From Polyangium fumosum (GTDB lineage: Bacteria; Myxococcota_A; Polyangia; Polyangiales; Polyangiaceae), in the NCBI RefSeq assembly GCF_005144585.1, contig NZ_SSMQ01000004.1, positions 62,001-126,000 on the forward strand: a DNA stretch of 64,000 bases, written 5' to 3'. The translations under genes were made by a program, and so were the position numbers. A model generated the notes under the pieces. The model was not told the DNA's origin. It saw nothing but the letters and a program-made list of their open reading frames with translations, and ran no database searches. The number at the start of each line of letters is the position of its first letter. The stretch's first letter is position 1. Shown here one piece after another: positions 25,328-33,722 of the stretch.

Positions 25328-27511
25328 ATGAAACATTATGCTCATGGGCCGCTGTGGCTCGCGCCGCTTGCCTTGTTCGCGACCGCCTGTGGCGTCGATT
25401 CGTCGGGGATGAGCGCGGGAGGAGACGGGGGCGGGCAGGCTGCGAGTCCGGCATCGGAGACGACAGCCGAGGCGCGGGCGGCGTTGACGGCGGGCGCGGG
25501 CAGCCTGGGTGATTGCAACGGGAACCCGGCGCGCTGCGCGGCGGTGAACGTTGCCGCGGGCTACTACCACACCGTGGCGCTGAAGTCGGACGGCTCGGTC
25601 TGGGCCTGGGGATACAACAACCGCGGGCAGCTCGGGGACAACAGCACCACCGAACAACTCATACCTGTGCCTGTGGACGGGCTGAGCGGCGTCACCGCGG
25701 TCGCGGCGGGCGACGAACACACGGTCGCGCTGAAGTCGGACGGCACGGTCTGGACCTGGGGGCGTAACTACGAAGGCCAGCTCGGCGACAACAGCACCAC
25801 CAATCGACTCACGCCTGGACAGGTGAGCGGGCTTGTCGGTGTCGCCGCGGTGGCGACGGGCAACTACCACACGGTCGCGCTGAAGTCGGACGGCACGGTC
25901 TGGACCTGGGGGCGAAACGACTATGGCCAGCTCGGCGACAACACCACCACCGCTCGACTCACGCCCGTGCAAGTGAGCGGGCTCAGCGGCATCACCGCGG
26001 TGACGGCGGGCTACACACACTCTATCGCGCTGAAGTCGGACGGCACCGTCTGGGCCTGGGGATACAACGCCCGCGGGCAGCTCGGGGACAACACCACCAC
26101 CAATCGACACAAGCCCGTGAAAACGACCGGTCTGAGCGGCATCACCGCGGTGGCGGCGGGGGCAATGCACACCGTGGCGCTGAAGTCAAACGGCAGCGTC
26201 TGGGCCTGGGGGCGCAACTTCGGTGGCCAGGTCGGGGACGGCACGGCCACCGATCGACACGTTCCGGTCCAAGCAAGTGGAATGGTAGACGTGGTCGCGG
26301 TGGCGGCGGGCCACGACCACACCTTGGCGCTGAAGCCGAACGGTAAGGTCCACGTCTGGGGGGACAACAGCAGAGGCCAGCTCGGAGACAGCTCGACCCT
26401 CGACATACATCAGCCCGCAGAGCTGGCAGGTATTGGTGGCATCACCGCGGTGGCGGGGGGCTCCGCACATACCGTGGTGCTGAAGTCGGACGGCACGGTG
26501 TGGACCTGGGGGTACAACCTCCATGGCCAGCTTGGCGACAATACGACCGTCAATCACAACACGCCTGTGCAAATAAGCGGATTCGGCCTCTTCTCGATGT
26601 GCGGCACCAGGGCGGCATGCGACGTGGGTACGGGCGCATGCCTCACCGCGCCGGCGCCGAACGGGACGGCCTGCAACGACAGCAATGCTTGCACGCAGAT
26701 GGACGCCTGCCAGGCGGGCGTCTGCACCGGCGCGAACCCGGTGATGTGCGCCGCGTCCGACCCATGCCACAATGCGGGCACCTGCAACCCCGCGACGGGC
26801 GTGTGCTCCGGGAATCCGTCGAAGCCCAACGGCTCCTCGTGCGACGATGGCAATGCCTGCACGCAGACGGATACGTGCCAGTCGGGCACGTGCGTCGGCG
26901 CGATCCCGGTGACGTGCTCCGCGCCCGATCCATGCCACGATGCGGGCACGTGCGACCCCGCGACGGGCGTGTGCTCCACGCCGGCGAAGGCCAATGGGGC
27001 GGGATGCGACGATGGAGATGCCTGCACGCAATCGGACACGTGCCAGGGTGGGATCTGCACCGGAGCCGACGTGGTTGTCTGCCCGCCGGTGGGCGAGTGC
27101 GAAGTCGGGCTGTGCAACGCGGCCAATGGGGTGTGCGCGCCGAGCCCCAAGCCGGACAACACGCCTTGCGCAGGCGGGGTTTGCCTGGCCGGCGTGTGCC
27201 AGATCGAGGGACCGACGTCGAGTTCGAGCGCGACCGGCACCGGCGGCGGCGGCGGCACCGGCGGCAGCGCGACCGGCAGCGGCGGCAGCGGCGGCACCGG
27301 CGGCAGCGCGACCGGCACCGGCGGGATGATGGCGACGAGCACGACCACGGGAGCAGGCGGAGGCAACGGGGAAATCCCCTCCAGCGAGGATGGCTGTGGC
27401 GCATGCGTCGTTGGTGGCGGATCGGCGAAAGGCGCCCCTTGGGTCGGTCTTGGGCTCTTGCTCGCGCTGCGGCGGAGGCGGCAGAGCCCTCGGGGCGGCG
27501 CGCCATCGTGA
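25328..27511 (+). CDS. Secreted RCC1 beta-propeller protein with Cys-rich repeats and MYXO-CTERM-like tail
   Basis: A 727-residue protein starting with a signal peptide ending in lipobox-like FATAC. Seven RCC1 repeats of 50 residues follow (each [15 protein letters not shown] plus GQLGDN), enough for a closed seven-bladed propeller, at about residues 70-425. Then come three Cys-rich repeats (NACTQ-D-CQ-G-C pattern, about residues 430-600) and a Gly/Thr/Ser-rich stalk. The C-terminus reads CGACVVGGG, then a hydrophobic helix and RRRRQ, which fits a MYXO-CTERM-type surface sorting signal. It is likely displayed on the cell surface. Ligand unknown. The start follows AAGGA at a slightly long spacing. 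Confidence 0.88.
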   Translation: MKHYAHGPLWLAPLALFATACGVDSSGMSAGGDGGGQAASPASETTAEARAALTAGAGSLGDCNGNPARCAAVNVAAGYYHTVALKSDGSVWAWGYNNRGQLGDNSTTEQLIPVPVDGLSGVTAVAAGDEHTVALKSDGTVWTWGRNYEGQLGDNSTTNRLTPGQVSGLVGVAAVATGNYHTVALKSDGTVWTWGRNDYGQLGDNTTTARLTPVQVSGLSGITAVTAGYTHSIALKSDGTVWAWGYNARGQLGDNTTTNRHKPVKTTGLSGITAVAAGAMHTVALKSNGSVWAWGRNFGGQVGDGTATDRHVPVQASGMVDVVAVAAGHDHTLALKPNGKVHVWGDNSRGQLGDSSTLDIHQPAELAGIGGITAVAGGSAHTVVLKSDGTVWTWGYNLHGQLGDNTTVNHNTPVQISGFGLFSMCGTRAACDVGTGACLTAPAPNGTACNDSNACTQMDACQAGVCTGANPVMCAASDPCHNAGTCNPATGVCSGNPSKPNGSSCDDGNACTQTDTCQSGTCVGAIPVTCSAPDPCHDAGTCDPATGVCSTPAKANGAGCDDGDACTQSDTCQGGICTGADVVVCPPVGECEVGLCNAANGVCAPSPKPDNTPCAGGVCLAGVCQIEGPTSSSSATGTGGGGGTGGSATGSGGSGGTGGSATGTGGMMATSTTTGAGGGNGEIPSSEDGCGACVVGGGSAKGAPWVGLGLLLALRRRRQSPRGGAPS
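25552..26590 (+). repeat. Seven 150-bp tandem repeats encoding RCC1 blades
   Basis: The RCC1 blades are repeated at DNA level with a regular 150-bp period. Copies 1-5 are the most similar (for example GCTGAAGTCGGACGGCACGG recurs), and copies 6-7 are more diverged. Such near-identical in-frame units can expand or contract by recombination. Confidence 0.75.
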
Positions 27512-27839
27512 CCCCCCGTTTCGGGCATCGTGCTCGGAGGCGTGTCGAGGGACCTGGCCGGGGCGTGACAGCTCCGGTGCCGGGTGGCGCCGCTGGGAGG
27601 TACGCCGGTCAGGGGTGCCGGACCCCTTAGCGGGAGCGGACGCGGCGAGCGGAGGCGGCAGCGGGATAGGGTTCCGGTCGTTCTGACCCGGGGTCGCCAA
27701 CCCCGTGAATCTCGGCTGAATTTCGACGGGTCGGGGACCCCCTGCAATGCCCGGTTCGCACGAGCGGGCCCGAGAGAGAGTGGAAGGGCGATCGCCGGTG
27801 AGGTCGAGCTACAATCGACCTACCATCGAGGAGGACTTC
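27512..27839. other. Intergenic region with a repeated 20-mer
   Basis: About 330 bp with no supported gene. It contains GCGGGAGCGGACGCGGCGAG at 27630-27649, which recurs exactly at 28160-28179 on the other side of the small zinc-finger gene. A short GTCGGGGACCCC segment and GACCCGGGGTC near 27690 could form small hairpins. No clear promoter was seen. Confidence 0.45.
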
Positions 27840-28130
27840 ATGAGCACCAAGACGAGCGTGACCATGACCGCGCCGTGCGAGCACGTGGCGCAGGCGACCA
27901 TCGACTCGGTCGCTCGTCCCGCCCCCGGCTGCGAGGACTGCATGAAGATCGGCGGCCGATGGGTGCACCTTCGCGAGTGCCTCACGTGCGGTCACATCGG
28001 ATGTTGCGACTCGTCGCCGAACCGCCACGCGACGGCGCATTACCATCGGATGAAGCATCCCATCATCTCGTCGGCCGAGCCCGGCGAGACCTGGTGTTGG
28101 TGCTACGTGGACGGGCGCTTGCTGGAGTAA
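27840..28130 (+). CDS. UBP-type zinc finger protein
   Basis: A 96-residue protein that is essentially one UBP (BUZ) zinc finger. The ligands are visible in order: CEH near residue 13, CEDC, CLTCGHIGCCD, then HATAHYH and H. In eukaryotes the domain binds the ubiquitin C-terminus. In bacteria it occurs as a stand-alone protein of unknown partner. The ATG has GAGGAGGA just upstream, so the longer frame from 27747 is not used. Exact 20-bp direct repeats flank the gene at 27630 and 28160. Confidence 0.88.
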   Translation: MSTKTSVTMTAPCEHVAQATIDSVARPAPGCEDCMKIGGRWVHLRECLTCGHIGCCDSSPNRHATAHYHRMKHPIISSAEPGETWCWCYVDGRLLE

Positions 28131-28209
28131 CGGGTCGAGAAACGAAGGGAGCGCCGGAGGCGGGAGCGGACGCGGCGAGGGCCCTCCCGCGCCGGGATCT
28201 GCCCGCAGG

Positions 28210-29289
28210 TCAGGGGCCCGTGGAGCCCGATGCTTCGTGCGGAAGGGTGCGGGCGAGGCGAAAGCCGTGGGTCGAGACGATGAAGTCCCAACTGCTGCCG
28301 AGAGAGGATGCCGAACGAAGGAGCGTGGGCCAACCAATGGCCGACCCGCCTCGCGTCTGCCGATCGACGTAGATGACAATCTGCCCCCCGGGATCCGTGA
28401 GGGGCCCGGGCGGAGGCGCTTGCCCATGGGCCTCGTCATTGACCCACTCCCTGGCATTCCCTACCATGTCATAGAGGTGCCAGGCGTTGGGGCGCTTCTG
28501 CCCGACGGGATGCGTGAAGTCCCCCGAATTGGCGCAGTACCATGCTATCTCCGCGAGGGGCGGCCAGAGATCGCATCCGCTCGCTCCCGTGGGGATCCCG
28601 GTCGTGCTCGGCCCGAAGTAGAACGCCTCCCTGGTGCCGGCCCGCACGGCGTATTCGTACTCAGCGGCGGTCGGCAAGCGGTAGCCCGTGCAGTCGTAGA
28701 TCGTCGGCGCCGTGAGCGACACCGACGCGCAGGTCATTCCGTGCCCGATCTCGCCGCTGCACCCGGAAAGCTCGTAACACGCCGGAAGAGGCGGCTCGTG
28801 TGCCTTCGAGAGGAGGTTGGCGAAAGCCAACGCTTCGAACCAGGTCACGCTGCCCACGGGACAGCGGGGGTCATCCGTGCAATCGCCGCCCGGCTGCGCA
28901 GGGAAGGCCATGCTCGGGTCGTGGAGTCCGCGCGCCGACCATTGCTCCTGCGTAACCTCGTGCTGCCCTACCCAGAAATCGTGGGTGAGCGTGACGGCGC
29001 GCTGGTTCTCGATCTTCGCCGGATGGCCGGTCTCCTCCAGAGGCGACCCCTTGATGAAGCAGCCGGCCGGGATACGACAGAAGCCGTCGCGACAATCCGC
29101 CTGCACGGCAGGATGCCGGCAGGTGATGCCATCGAAGGGCACCTCCCATCCAGGCAGCGGGCCCGGAAGCGGCTGCTCCTCACCCGCGTCCCCATCCGCC
29201 GGAGCCGGCCCGCCGAGGGTCGGCTCCGAGCGAGCGCAGCCGGCGTGGAGCGCCGCCCCAAAGAGGAGGGCGGCGACGCGCAAAGCCAC
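28210..29289 (-). CDS. SUMF1/FGE-like lipoprotein, probably not an active formylglycine enzyme
   Basis: A 359-residue protein with an FGE-sulfatase (C-type lectin-like) fold. The signatures are FWVGQHEVTQEQWSA, PVGSVTWFEALAFANLLS, YRLPTAAEYEYAVRAG, MVGNAREWVND and the closing STHGFRLAR. In true formylglycine-generating enzymes the C-terminal part after RGGS carries catalytic Cys residues. Here it reads RGGSAIGWPTLLRSASS with none. Cys pairs in the N-terminal half are probably structural. The GTG at 29289 starts a lipoprotein signal (lipobox LHAGC). An ATG at 29403, overlapping the upstream gene's stop, is an alternative. Such proteins often act as surface binding or assembly factors. Confidence 0.78.
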   Translation of the reverse strand: MALRVAALLFGAALHAGCARSEPTLGGPAPADGDAGEEQPLPGPLPGWEVPFDGITCRHPAVQADCRDGFCRIPAGCFIKGSPLEETGHPAKIENQRAVTLTHDFWVGQHEVTQEQWSARGLHDPSMAFPAQPGGDCTDDPRCPVGSVTWFEALAFANLLSKAHEPPLPACYELSGCSGEIGHGMTCASVSLTAPTIYDCTGYRLPTAAEYEYAVRAGTREAFYFGPSTTGIPTGASGCDLWPPLAEIAWYCANSGDFTHPVGQKRPNAWHLYDMVGNAREWVNDEAHGQAPPPGPLTDPGGQIVIYVDRQTRGGSAIGWPTLLRSASSLGSSWDFIVSTHGFRLARTLPHEASGSTGP

Positions 29290-29389
29290 GCTCCTCCTGG
29301 GGTCGTGGCCTCGCGGATTCCGTAGGTCGACTCCGTGCGGACGGAGAGATGCAGCGCGTCGGCTCCAGGTCATTCTTCGATCGCCCGGA

Positions 29390-30205
29390 TCAAACGAATT
29401 CACCCCCCGCCATGACCGGTTGGTTCACTTGTGTCAAGTGGGCAGGCGGATCGACGCGGGTAAACCCGGTGGTATCTACATTCGTCCTCCAACCGGGTTG
29501 GACGCCGGGCTCGAGAGGCTCGACCTCCAAGGTCCTCGTCCACAGGTCCGGCGGCAGCGACTTGTCCACGCGCAGGTGTTGCTTCACCCTCCTCCAGACC
29601 GTGCCGCCTTGGACGCCGAGCGTGAAGAAGAGATACCGCTCCTTGACATCCCAGTCGCCGCTGAGGCCGATGCTGGGGACATCGTGTATCTCTATCGTGA
29701 GGATCCCGCCCTTCTTTCCAAGGTAGCGGCGGCTCGCCTCTGCCTGGTCGTCCGCCGTATGGACGTTCTCCGTCCTCGGATTCGCGTCCCCTCCTCGCCG
29801 GTGGAAAAGCTGCGCGCCCCCCCGAATGACGGAGCCCGGCATCCCAACGGCGGAGCGATACCCCTCGCGGTACCGCGCGAGCCATGGCGCGAAGTTGGGG
29901 CTGCCGGGGTTACGCGCGTACTGGTCGACGCTGACCTCCCACCACGTCCGCGACTCCTTGGTCGGCGCGGCGACAGGCGTGATCGCATCGACGCCGGCGG
30001 CATCCCCGGCCGGGCTGGGCCTCCCCCGAATGTCCATGCAAATGATATGCTCGTGCCATACGAGCCTCGGGGTCTCGTGGAACCTGCTCATCCGCGAGGC
30101 ATCATACCGCATCCGAAATAACGCGTGGACGTTATGGCCGAGGACCTCGTCGCTGGTGCGGTTCGTAGCGAAGATGGTGATATTCTCGAGGCGCCATTTT
30201 CCCAT
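29390..30205 (-). CDS. Hypothetical protein upstream of the FGE-like lipoprotein
   Basis: A 271-residue protein I do not recognise. The frame is open far upstream, but the ATG at 30205 (MGKWRLENITIFATN) has AAGGAA about 10 nt before it, and the upstream translation is low complexity. It is rich in Arg, Trp and His with beta-like segments (RLVWHEHIICMDIRGRP, ILTIEIHDVPSIGLSGDWDV) and has no signal peptide or membrane helix. Its stop overlaps the longest possible frame of the FGE-like gene, so the two may be one operon. Codon usage looks less GC-extreme than its neighbours, so acquisition by transfer is possible. Confidence 0.65.
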   Translation of the reverse strand: MGKWRLENITIFATNRTSDEVLGHNVHALFRMRYDASRMSRFHETPRLVWHEHIICMDIRGRPSPAGDAAGVDAITPVAAPTKESRTWWEVSVDQYARNPGSPNFAPWLARYREGYRSAVGMPGSVIRGGAQLFHRRGGDANPRTENVHTADDQAEASRRYLGKKGGILTIEIHDVPSIGLSGDWDVKERYLFFTLGVQGGTVWRRVKQHLRVDKSLPPDLWTRTLEVEPLEPGVQPGWRTNVDTTGFTRVDPPAHLTQVNQPVMAGGEFV

Positions 30206-30369
30206 AGACTCGATTCCTTCCTCATGAACCGAACGTCGGTTCTGCGCCAACGGACGTTCGAGACGGTATGTCGATGCGACGGCACCTCCGCTCGCCAAAG
30301 AAATCATGCGCCCCGTCCAGCTTAGCGCATCGAGCATCGCACCCCGCGCGGAGAGCACAGGTAGGTTCA

Positions 30370-30409
30370 CTAGAACATCGATCGGTTTGACAACCGCTCG
30401 ATGTTCTAG
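30370..30409. terminator. Long hairpin, terminator or operator
   Basis: An inverted repeat of 18 bp with one mismatch: CTAGAACATCGATCGGTT pairs with AACCGCTCGATGTTCTAG around the 4-nt loop TGAC. A short T run (CTCTTTTG) follows on the plus strand. It is AT-richer than its surroundings. No plus-strand gene ends nearby, so an operator or a mobile-element end is also possible. Confidence 0.5.
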
Positions 30410-30416
30410 CTCTTTT

Positions 30417-30533
30417 GTCCCGAGGGGGACGCCTCGCGTCCCCCTCTCGCCCGGGCAAAGCCCGGTCGATTCACCCCCCGAGGCGAGCTCGCTTCGCGAT
30501 CTCGCAGAGCGCCGAACGGGTCGGCGCTCTAGG
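30417..30533. repeat. Dispersed intergenic repeat, copy 1
   Basis: It shares two blocks with 47567-47730: GTCCCGAGGGGGACGCCTCG and the following CGTCC (23 of 25 positions), and about 40 bp beginning CGATTCACCCCC and ending near GCTCTAGG. Between the blocks the two copies differ in length. Copy 1 has an internal hairpin (GAGGGGGACG paired with CGTCCCCCTC). Confidence 0.55.
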
Positions 30534-30888
30534 AATTCGCAACACGACAAAACCTCCGCCCCGACGACCCACGCGAAGCGTGGCGAGGAGGGCGAGCACG
30601 GCCTGGCCCTGCAGAGGCCGAGCACGACGGTAAGCTCGCCATCCCCGAGCGAGATCCTCCACGTCCGCGTCCCCCCTTGCACGGGCGCTTGACTTTGGCC
30701 CGCTCCCGCTCCCGCCCCGCTCCCCCTGCGATGCGTGGAACAGATCGTCCCCGGCACACGCACGTCGGGCACGTTCGGGACTCACCTACCTCTTGCGGTC
30801 CCTTGGTGTTTCGTCCAAACATCGTTCGGCGGACGGACGCCAAAAAAGTTCGCCAGGTCCGAGCGACCGGGATACTTCCAGGTACAAC

Positions 30889-31326
30889 ATGAACCAAACG
30901 CGCTACATCACCGCTCTCTGCGCTGCCGTGCTGCCCCTCGCTCTGGCCCTCGTGGCCAATGGCTGCGGCAACAAGGAAGAAGAAGTTCCGCCCGCGCCCT
31001 CGGCCATCCCCGCGCCGACGCCGACGCCGGCCCCCACGCCGACGCCGCTCGTGGTCGAGGAGGATGCAGGCTCGGACGCCTCGGACGCAGGCGAGGACGC
31101 GGACGCCGGCAAGAAGGTCGTCGGTACGGGCGATTCGACGGGCATCCGCGCCTGTTGCTCCGCGCTCCGTCAGAACGCGAACTCCGCGCCGCTCGATCAG
31201 AAGGCCTCGTACCTGGCCGCGGCTGGCATGTGTGACGGCCTCGTCAACTCGCCGGAGGGCCGCCAGGCCCTCACCGCGGTCCGCAACATGCTGAAGGGCG
31301 CCGGCGCCCCCGCAGCTTGTAAGTGA
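30889..31326 (+). CDS. Small secreted lipoprotein
   Basis: A 145-residue lipoprotein. A signal peptide (MNQTRYITALCAAVLP) ends at lipobox VANGC, followed by a Pro/Thr-rich then acidic Asp/Ala-rich linker (EEDAGSDASDAGEDADAG). A compact helical domain follows at about residues 80-145 with three Cys (IRACCSALRQNA, AAAGMCDGLVNS), ending in PAACK. The family is unknown. The stop overlaps the GTG of the next gene (GTGA), so the two are translationally coupled and probably form a cell-envelope pair. Confidence 0.8.
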   Translation: MNQTRYITALCAAVLPLALALVANGCGNKEEEVPPAPSAIPAPTPTPAPTPTPLVVEEDAGSDASDAGEDADAGKKVVGTGDSTGIRACCSALRQNANSAPLDQKASYLAAAGMCDGLVNSPEGRQALTAVRNMLKGAGAPAACK

Positions 31327-31760
31327 GACGCCCCCGCGTCCCGAGCGCCGCGGCCCGCCGATCGGCGGATGCGAGCCCGCGCGCGCGTCGCGTGGCCCTC
31401 GCCGCAGCGCTCGGGTTCGTGGTCGCCTCGTTCCCTTTCCGTACAGCGAACGCGCTCGAACCCCCGCCGAGCCCAGGCCGCGCGAAGATCACCTCCGGCA
31501 TCGCCTTGATGGTGAGCGGCGCGGTCGTCACCGGCCTCGGCGCGGGGCTCTACATCGCGAACGAAAACGCCGATCGCGCCGCGTGTGTCCCCTGCGCGAA
31601 GTCGTCCTGGGTCTTTCCGACTGTGCTCATGGGGATCGGCGGCGCCATGTTCGTCGCGGGTATCCCTGTGTTCGTCCTCGGACAGGTCGAACGTTCTCGC
31701 GAGCCCGCCGCCGTCGTCTCCCTCGGACCGTTGGGCGCGTCCGCTCGTTTCACGTTCTAG
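31323..31760 (+). CDS. Small membrane protein coupled to the lipoprotein
   Basis: A 145-residue protein starting with a GTG that overlaps the previous stop. A basic N-terminus and signal-like helix (VALAAALGFVVASFPF) are followed by two further hydrophobic helices, SGIALMVSGAVVTGLGAGLY and TVLMGIGGAMFVAGIPVFVL. Between them is a CVPC pair that could bind metal or form a disulfide. The C-terminus (SLGPLGASARFTF) ends in an aromatic residue, as in some outer-membrane proteins. No family was recognised. Confidence 0.72.
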   Translation: MRRPRVPSAAARRSADASPRARRVALAAALGFVVASFPFRTANALEPPPSPGRAKITSGIALMVSGAVVTGLGAGLYIANENADRAACVPCAKSSWVFPTVLMGIGGAMFVAGIPVFVLGQVERSREPAAVVSLGPLGASARFTF

Positions 31761-31801
31761 CGACCTGGGACCGACGTCCCTCGAAGAACGCTTCCCGCGG
31801 G

Positions 31802-32086
31802 GGTCGACGCGTGGCGACCCCTTCGCGTCACGACGACCAGCGGAGGTCGACACGTGGTGACCCCCTTCGCGTCACGCTGACCGGCAGCGGTCGACACGTG
31901 GCGACCCCTTCGCGTCACGACGACCAGCGGAGGTCGACACGTGGCGACCCCCTTCGCGTCACGCTGACCAGCAGCGGTCGACACGTGGCGACCCCTTCGC
32001 GTCACGACGACCGGCGGAGGTCGACACGTGGCGACCCCCTTCGCGTCACGACGACCGGCGAGGGTCGACGCGTGGCGACCCCTTCG
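31802..32086. repeat. Tandem array of alternating 43- and 44-bp units
   Basis: Unit starts (GGTCGAC) fall at 31802, 31845, 31889, 31932, 31976, 32019 and 32063, so the spacing alternates 43, 44, 43, 44, 43, 44 and the higher-order period is 87 bp. Each unit contains a near-perfect 18-bp palindrome centred on CACGTG (GGTCGACACGTGGCGACC), except the first and last, where the core is GCGTGG. The units then run CCCTTCGCGTCACG and end in alternating forms. The array fills the space between the convergent genes ending at 31760 and 32105. It is not a CRISPR array because there are no variable spacers. Confidence 0.9.
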
Positions 32087-32104
32087 GCCGCCCCTCACGA
32101 CCGC

Positions 32105-33604
32105 TCAACCCCCGTGCGTCCACACGAGCGTCCCGCCTTCGAGGTTGACGGCGCCGTGCCACTCGGGGGGGACGACGGGGTCGGTCCAGTCGAAGAGCCA
32201 CTTCGCGTCGGCTGGGGCGAGGTTCACGCAGCCGTGGCTGCGCGCCTTGCCGAACTCGTCGTGCCAGTACGCCCCGTGCAGCGCGTAGCCCTCGTGGAAG
32301 TACTGGATGTAGGGCACGTCGCGTAGATCGAACGAGTCCGAGCCTTCCTCGCCGTCCATCGTCCCGGAGACGTGCTTCGCGTGCACGTAAAACACCCCGC
32401 GCATGGTGGCGGTCGTCTTCTCGGGATCACTCATCCCGCCGCGCCCCGTGGACACGAGCGTCGCGAACACCGGCCGCGTCCCCTCGTACGCCACGAGGAG
32501 CTGCTTCTTGATCGACACGTCGATCCACTTCTTGCCCGCGCGCGCGTGCCCGACGGGATCCTCGCGCGGCGTCCCGATCAGCATCGTCTCGGCGGGCAAC
32601 CAGAACCCCTCGGTCGTCTCCCACAACCCGCGCTCGCCGCCCTTCGTGTTGCCCGTCAGGATCCAGCCCGAGCGCCAGGGCGCGATCCCTTGCTCGCGCA
32701 TCCGGCCGTCCGCCCCCTCGACGAGCTTCGTCGCGCCGTGGCTGACGACGATGCCCGGCAGGCCCGGTTTGTCCACGACCACGCCGTGGTGCGCGCTGAT
32801 CTTCGCGGGCTTCGTGCGATCGAGCGGGATCAGGTCGAGCTCGGTCGTGAGGCCGAACTTGCGGCTCGTCCATTCGAAGGCCGTGATCAGCCCGAAGGCC
32901 GACTCTTCCTTCGCGCGGCCGGCGTGCACGGTGTAGCGGAGCGGCTCGACGGCGCCGTATGGCTTCGGCAGATCGCGGCCCTCGCCGAGGAACGCGGGCA
33001 CGGTGTCGAGCGGGACGTTCGGCGTGATCGCGAGGCGGACGTGCTCGCGCACGGTGGGCCCTTCGACGCGGCGTTGGTCCTTGTCGGTCGGCAGACGGAA
33101 GTAGAGGTGGGGCGCGGGCGAGCGCGACATCACGTAGGCGTAAGGCAACGTGGCGGCGCGGTCGGGGCCTCGCAGGGCGGCCTGGATGACCTGGTGATCG
33201 ATCGCGAGCGTCGCGCCTTTGCCGACGCACACGTAGCCGCGCGGCACGATGCGGTACCAGCCGCCCTCGCAGCGCCGGGTGCCGGCGGAGGCCTCGGCGC
33301 GGTCGACGACGGCGCCGGCGCGCAGGTAGCCGAGCTTCGTCGAGCGATCGTCGGGCGCGACGTAGATCCACGTCCGCATCGCGATGCTGCCGATCTTCGC
33401 GCCGTGGCCCGGCTCGGTGTCCTCCGCGGCGCGTTTGTCGGCGGCGGGGGTGCCTTCGGGCTTGCTGGGACGCTCGAGCGTCGCGCCGGGGGGGGTCCGA
33501 TCGAGGACGCGCCCCGGCGGATCCTCGACGTTGCCGCAGCTCGGGAGAGCGAGCAGCAGGGCGAGGAGCGCAGGCCTTCGGGAGGGACGCGCGCGCGGGG
33601 ACAT
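32105..33604 (-). CDS. L,D-transpeptidase (YkuD family) lipoprotein
   Basis: A 499-residue envelope protein. The ATG at 33604 begins a lipoprotein signal (lipobox LALPSC). An ATG 45 nt upstream would give a long Arg-rich extension. The C-terminal YkuD domain has the catalytic set HGAYWHDEFG and SHGCVNLAPADA, with the nucleophile Cys in SHGC. The central 250 residues, including an SH3-like stretch (RTWIYVAPDD), are an extension not typical of minimal YkuD enzymes. The family forms 3-3 peptidoglycan cross-links or attaches lipoproteins to the wall. The extension may target it. Confidence 0.88.
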   Translation of the reverse strand: MSPRARPSRRPALLALLLALPSCGNVEDPPGRVLDRTPPGATLERPSKPEGTPAADKRAAEDTEPGHGAKIGSIAMRTWIYVAPDDRSTKLGYLRAGAVVDRAEASAGTRRCEGGWYRIVPRGYVCVGKGATLAIDHQVIQAALRGPDRAATLPYAYVMSRSPAPHLYFRLPTDKDQRRVEGPTVREHVRLAITPNVPLDTVPAFLGEGRDLPKPYGAVEPLRYTVHAGRAKEESAFGLITAFEWTSRKFGLTTELDLIPLDRTKPAKISAHHGVVVDKPGLPGIVVSHGATKLVEGADGRMREQGIAPWRSGWILTGNTKGGERGLWETTEGFWLPAETMLIGTPREDPVGHARAGKKWIDVSIKKQLLVAYEGTRPVFATLVSTGRGGMSDPEKTTATMRGVFYVHAKHVSGTMDGEEGSDSFDLRDVPYIQYFHEGYALHGAYWHDEFGKARSHGCVNLAPADAKWLFDWTDPVVPPEWHGAVNLEGGTLVWTHGG

Positions 33605-33722
33605 CGGGGAGGTTCGCCGCTGCTTAGGACGAACGCGCGGCTCGGGCAACGTCTTGGCGAGGGGACTGCGTGGGAGGGTGGGTCAGGTTACGGGGTGGCA
33701 GACGGGCGGGCGGGGGCGCGGC

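Larger units (their letters stand above)
30206..30888. other. Divergent intergenic region with hairpin and dispersed repeat
   Basis: About 680 bp between divergent genes. It holds the hairpin at 30370-30409 and the dispersed repeat at 30417-30533. The remainder (30540-30880) has open frames only in low-complexity translation. The promoter for the lipoprotein at 30889 must lie here, but I see no convincing -35/-10 pair. Confidence 0.5.

Noticed and set aside
31802-32086. Tandem array considered as CRISPR or as a parS cluster
   Set aside because: There are no unique spacers, and no cas genes nearby, so it is not CRISPR. The palindromes share only the CACGTG core with the parS consensus TGTTNCACGTGNAACA and differ in the flanks.
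31757-32098. A minus-strand frame encoding a repetitive Arg/Val/Thr peptide through the 43/44-bp array
   Set aside because: The 43/44-bp alternation shifts the frame from unit to unit, and there is no ribosome-binding site. The repeat is better explained as a non-coding DNA element.
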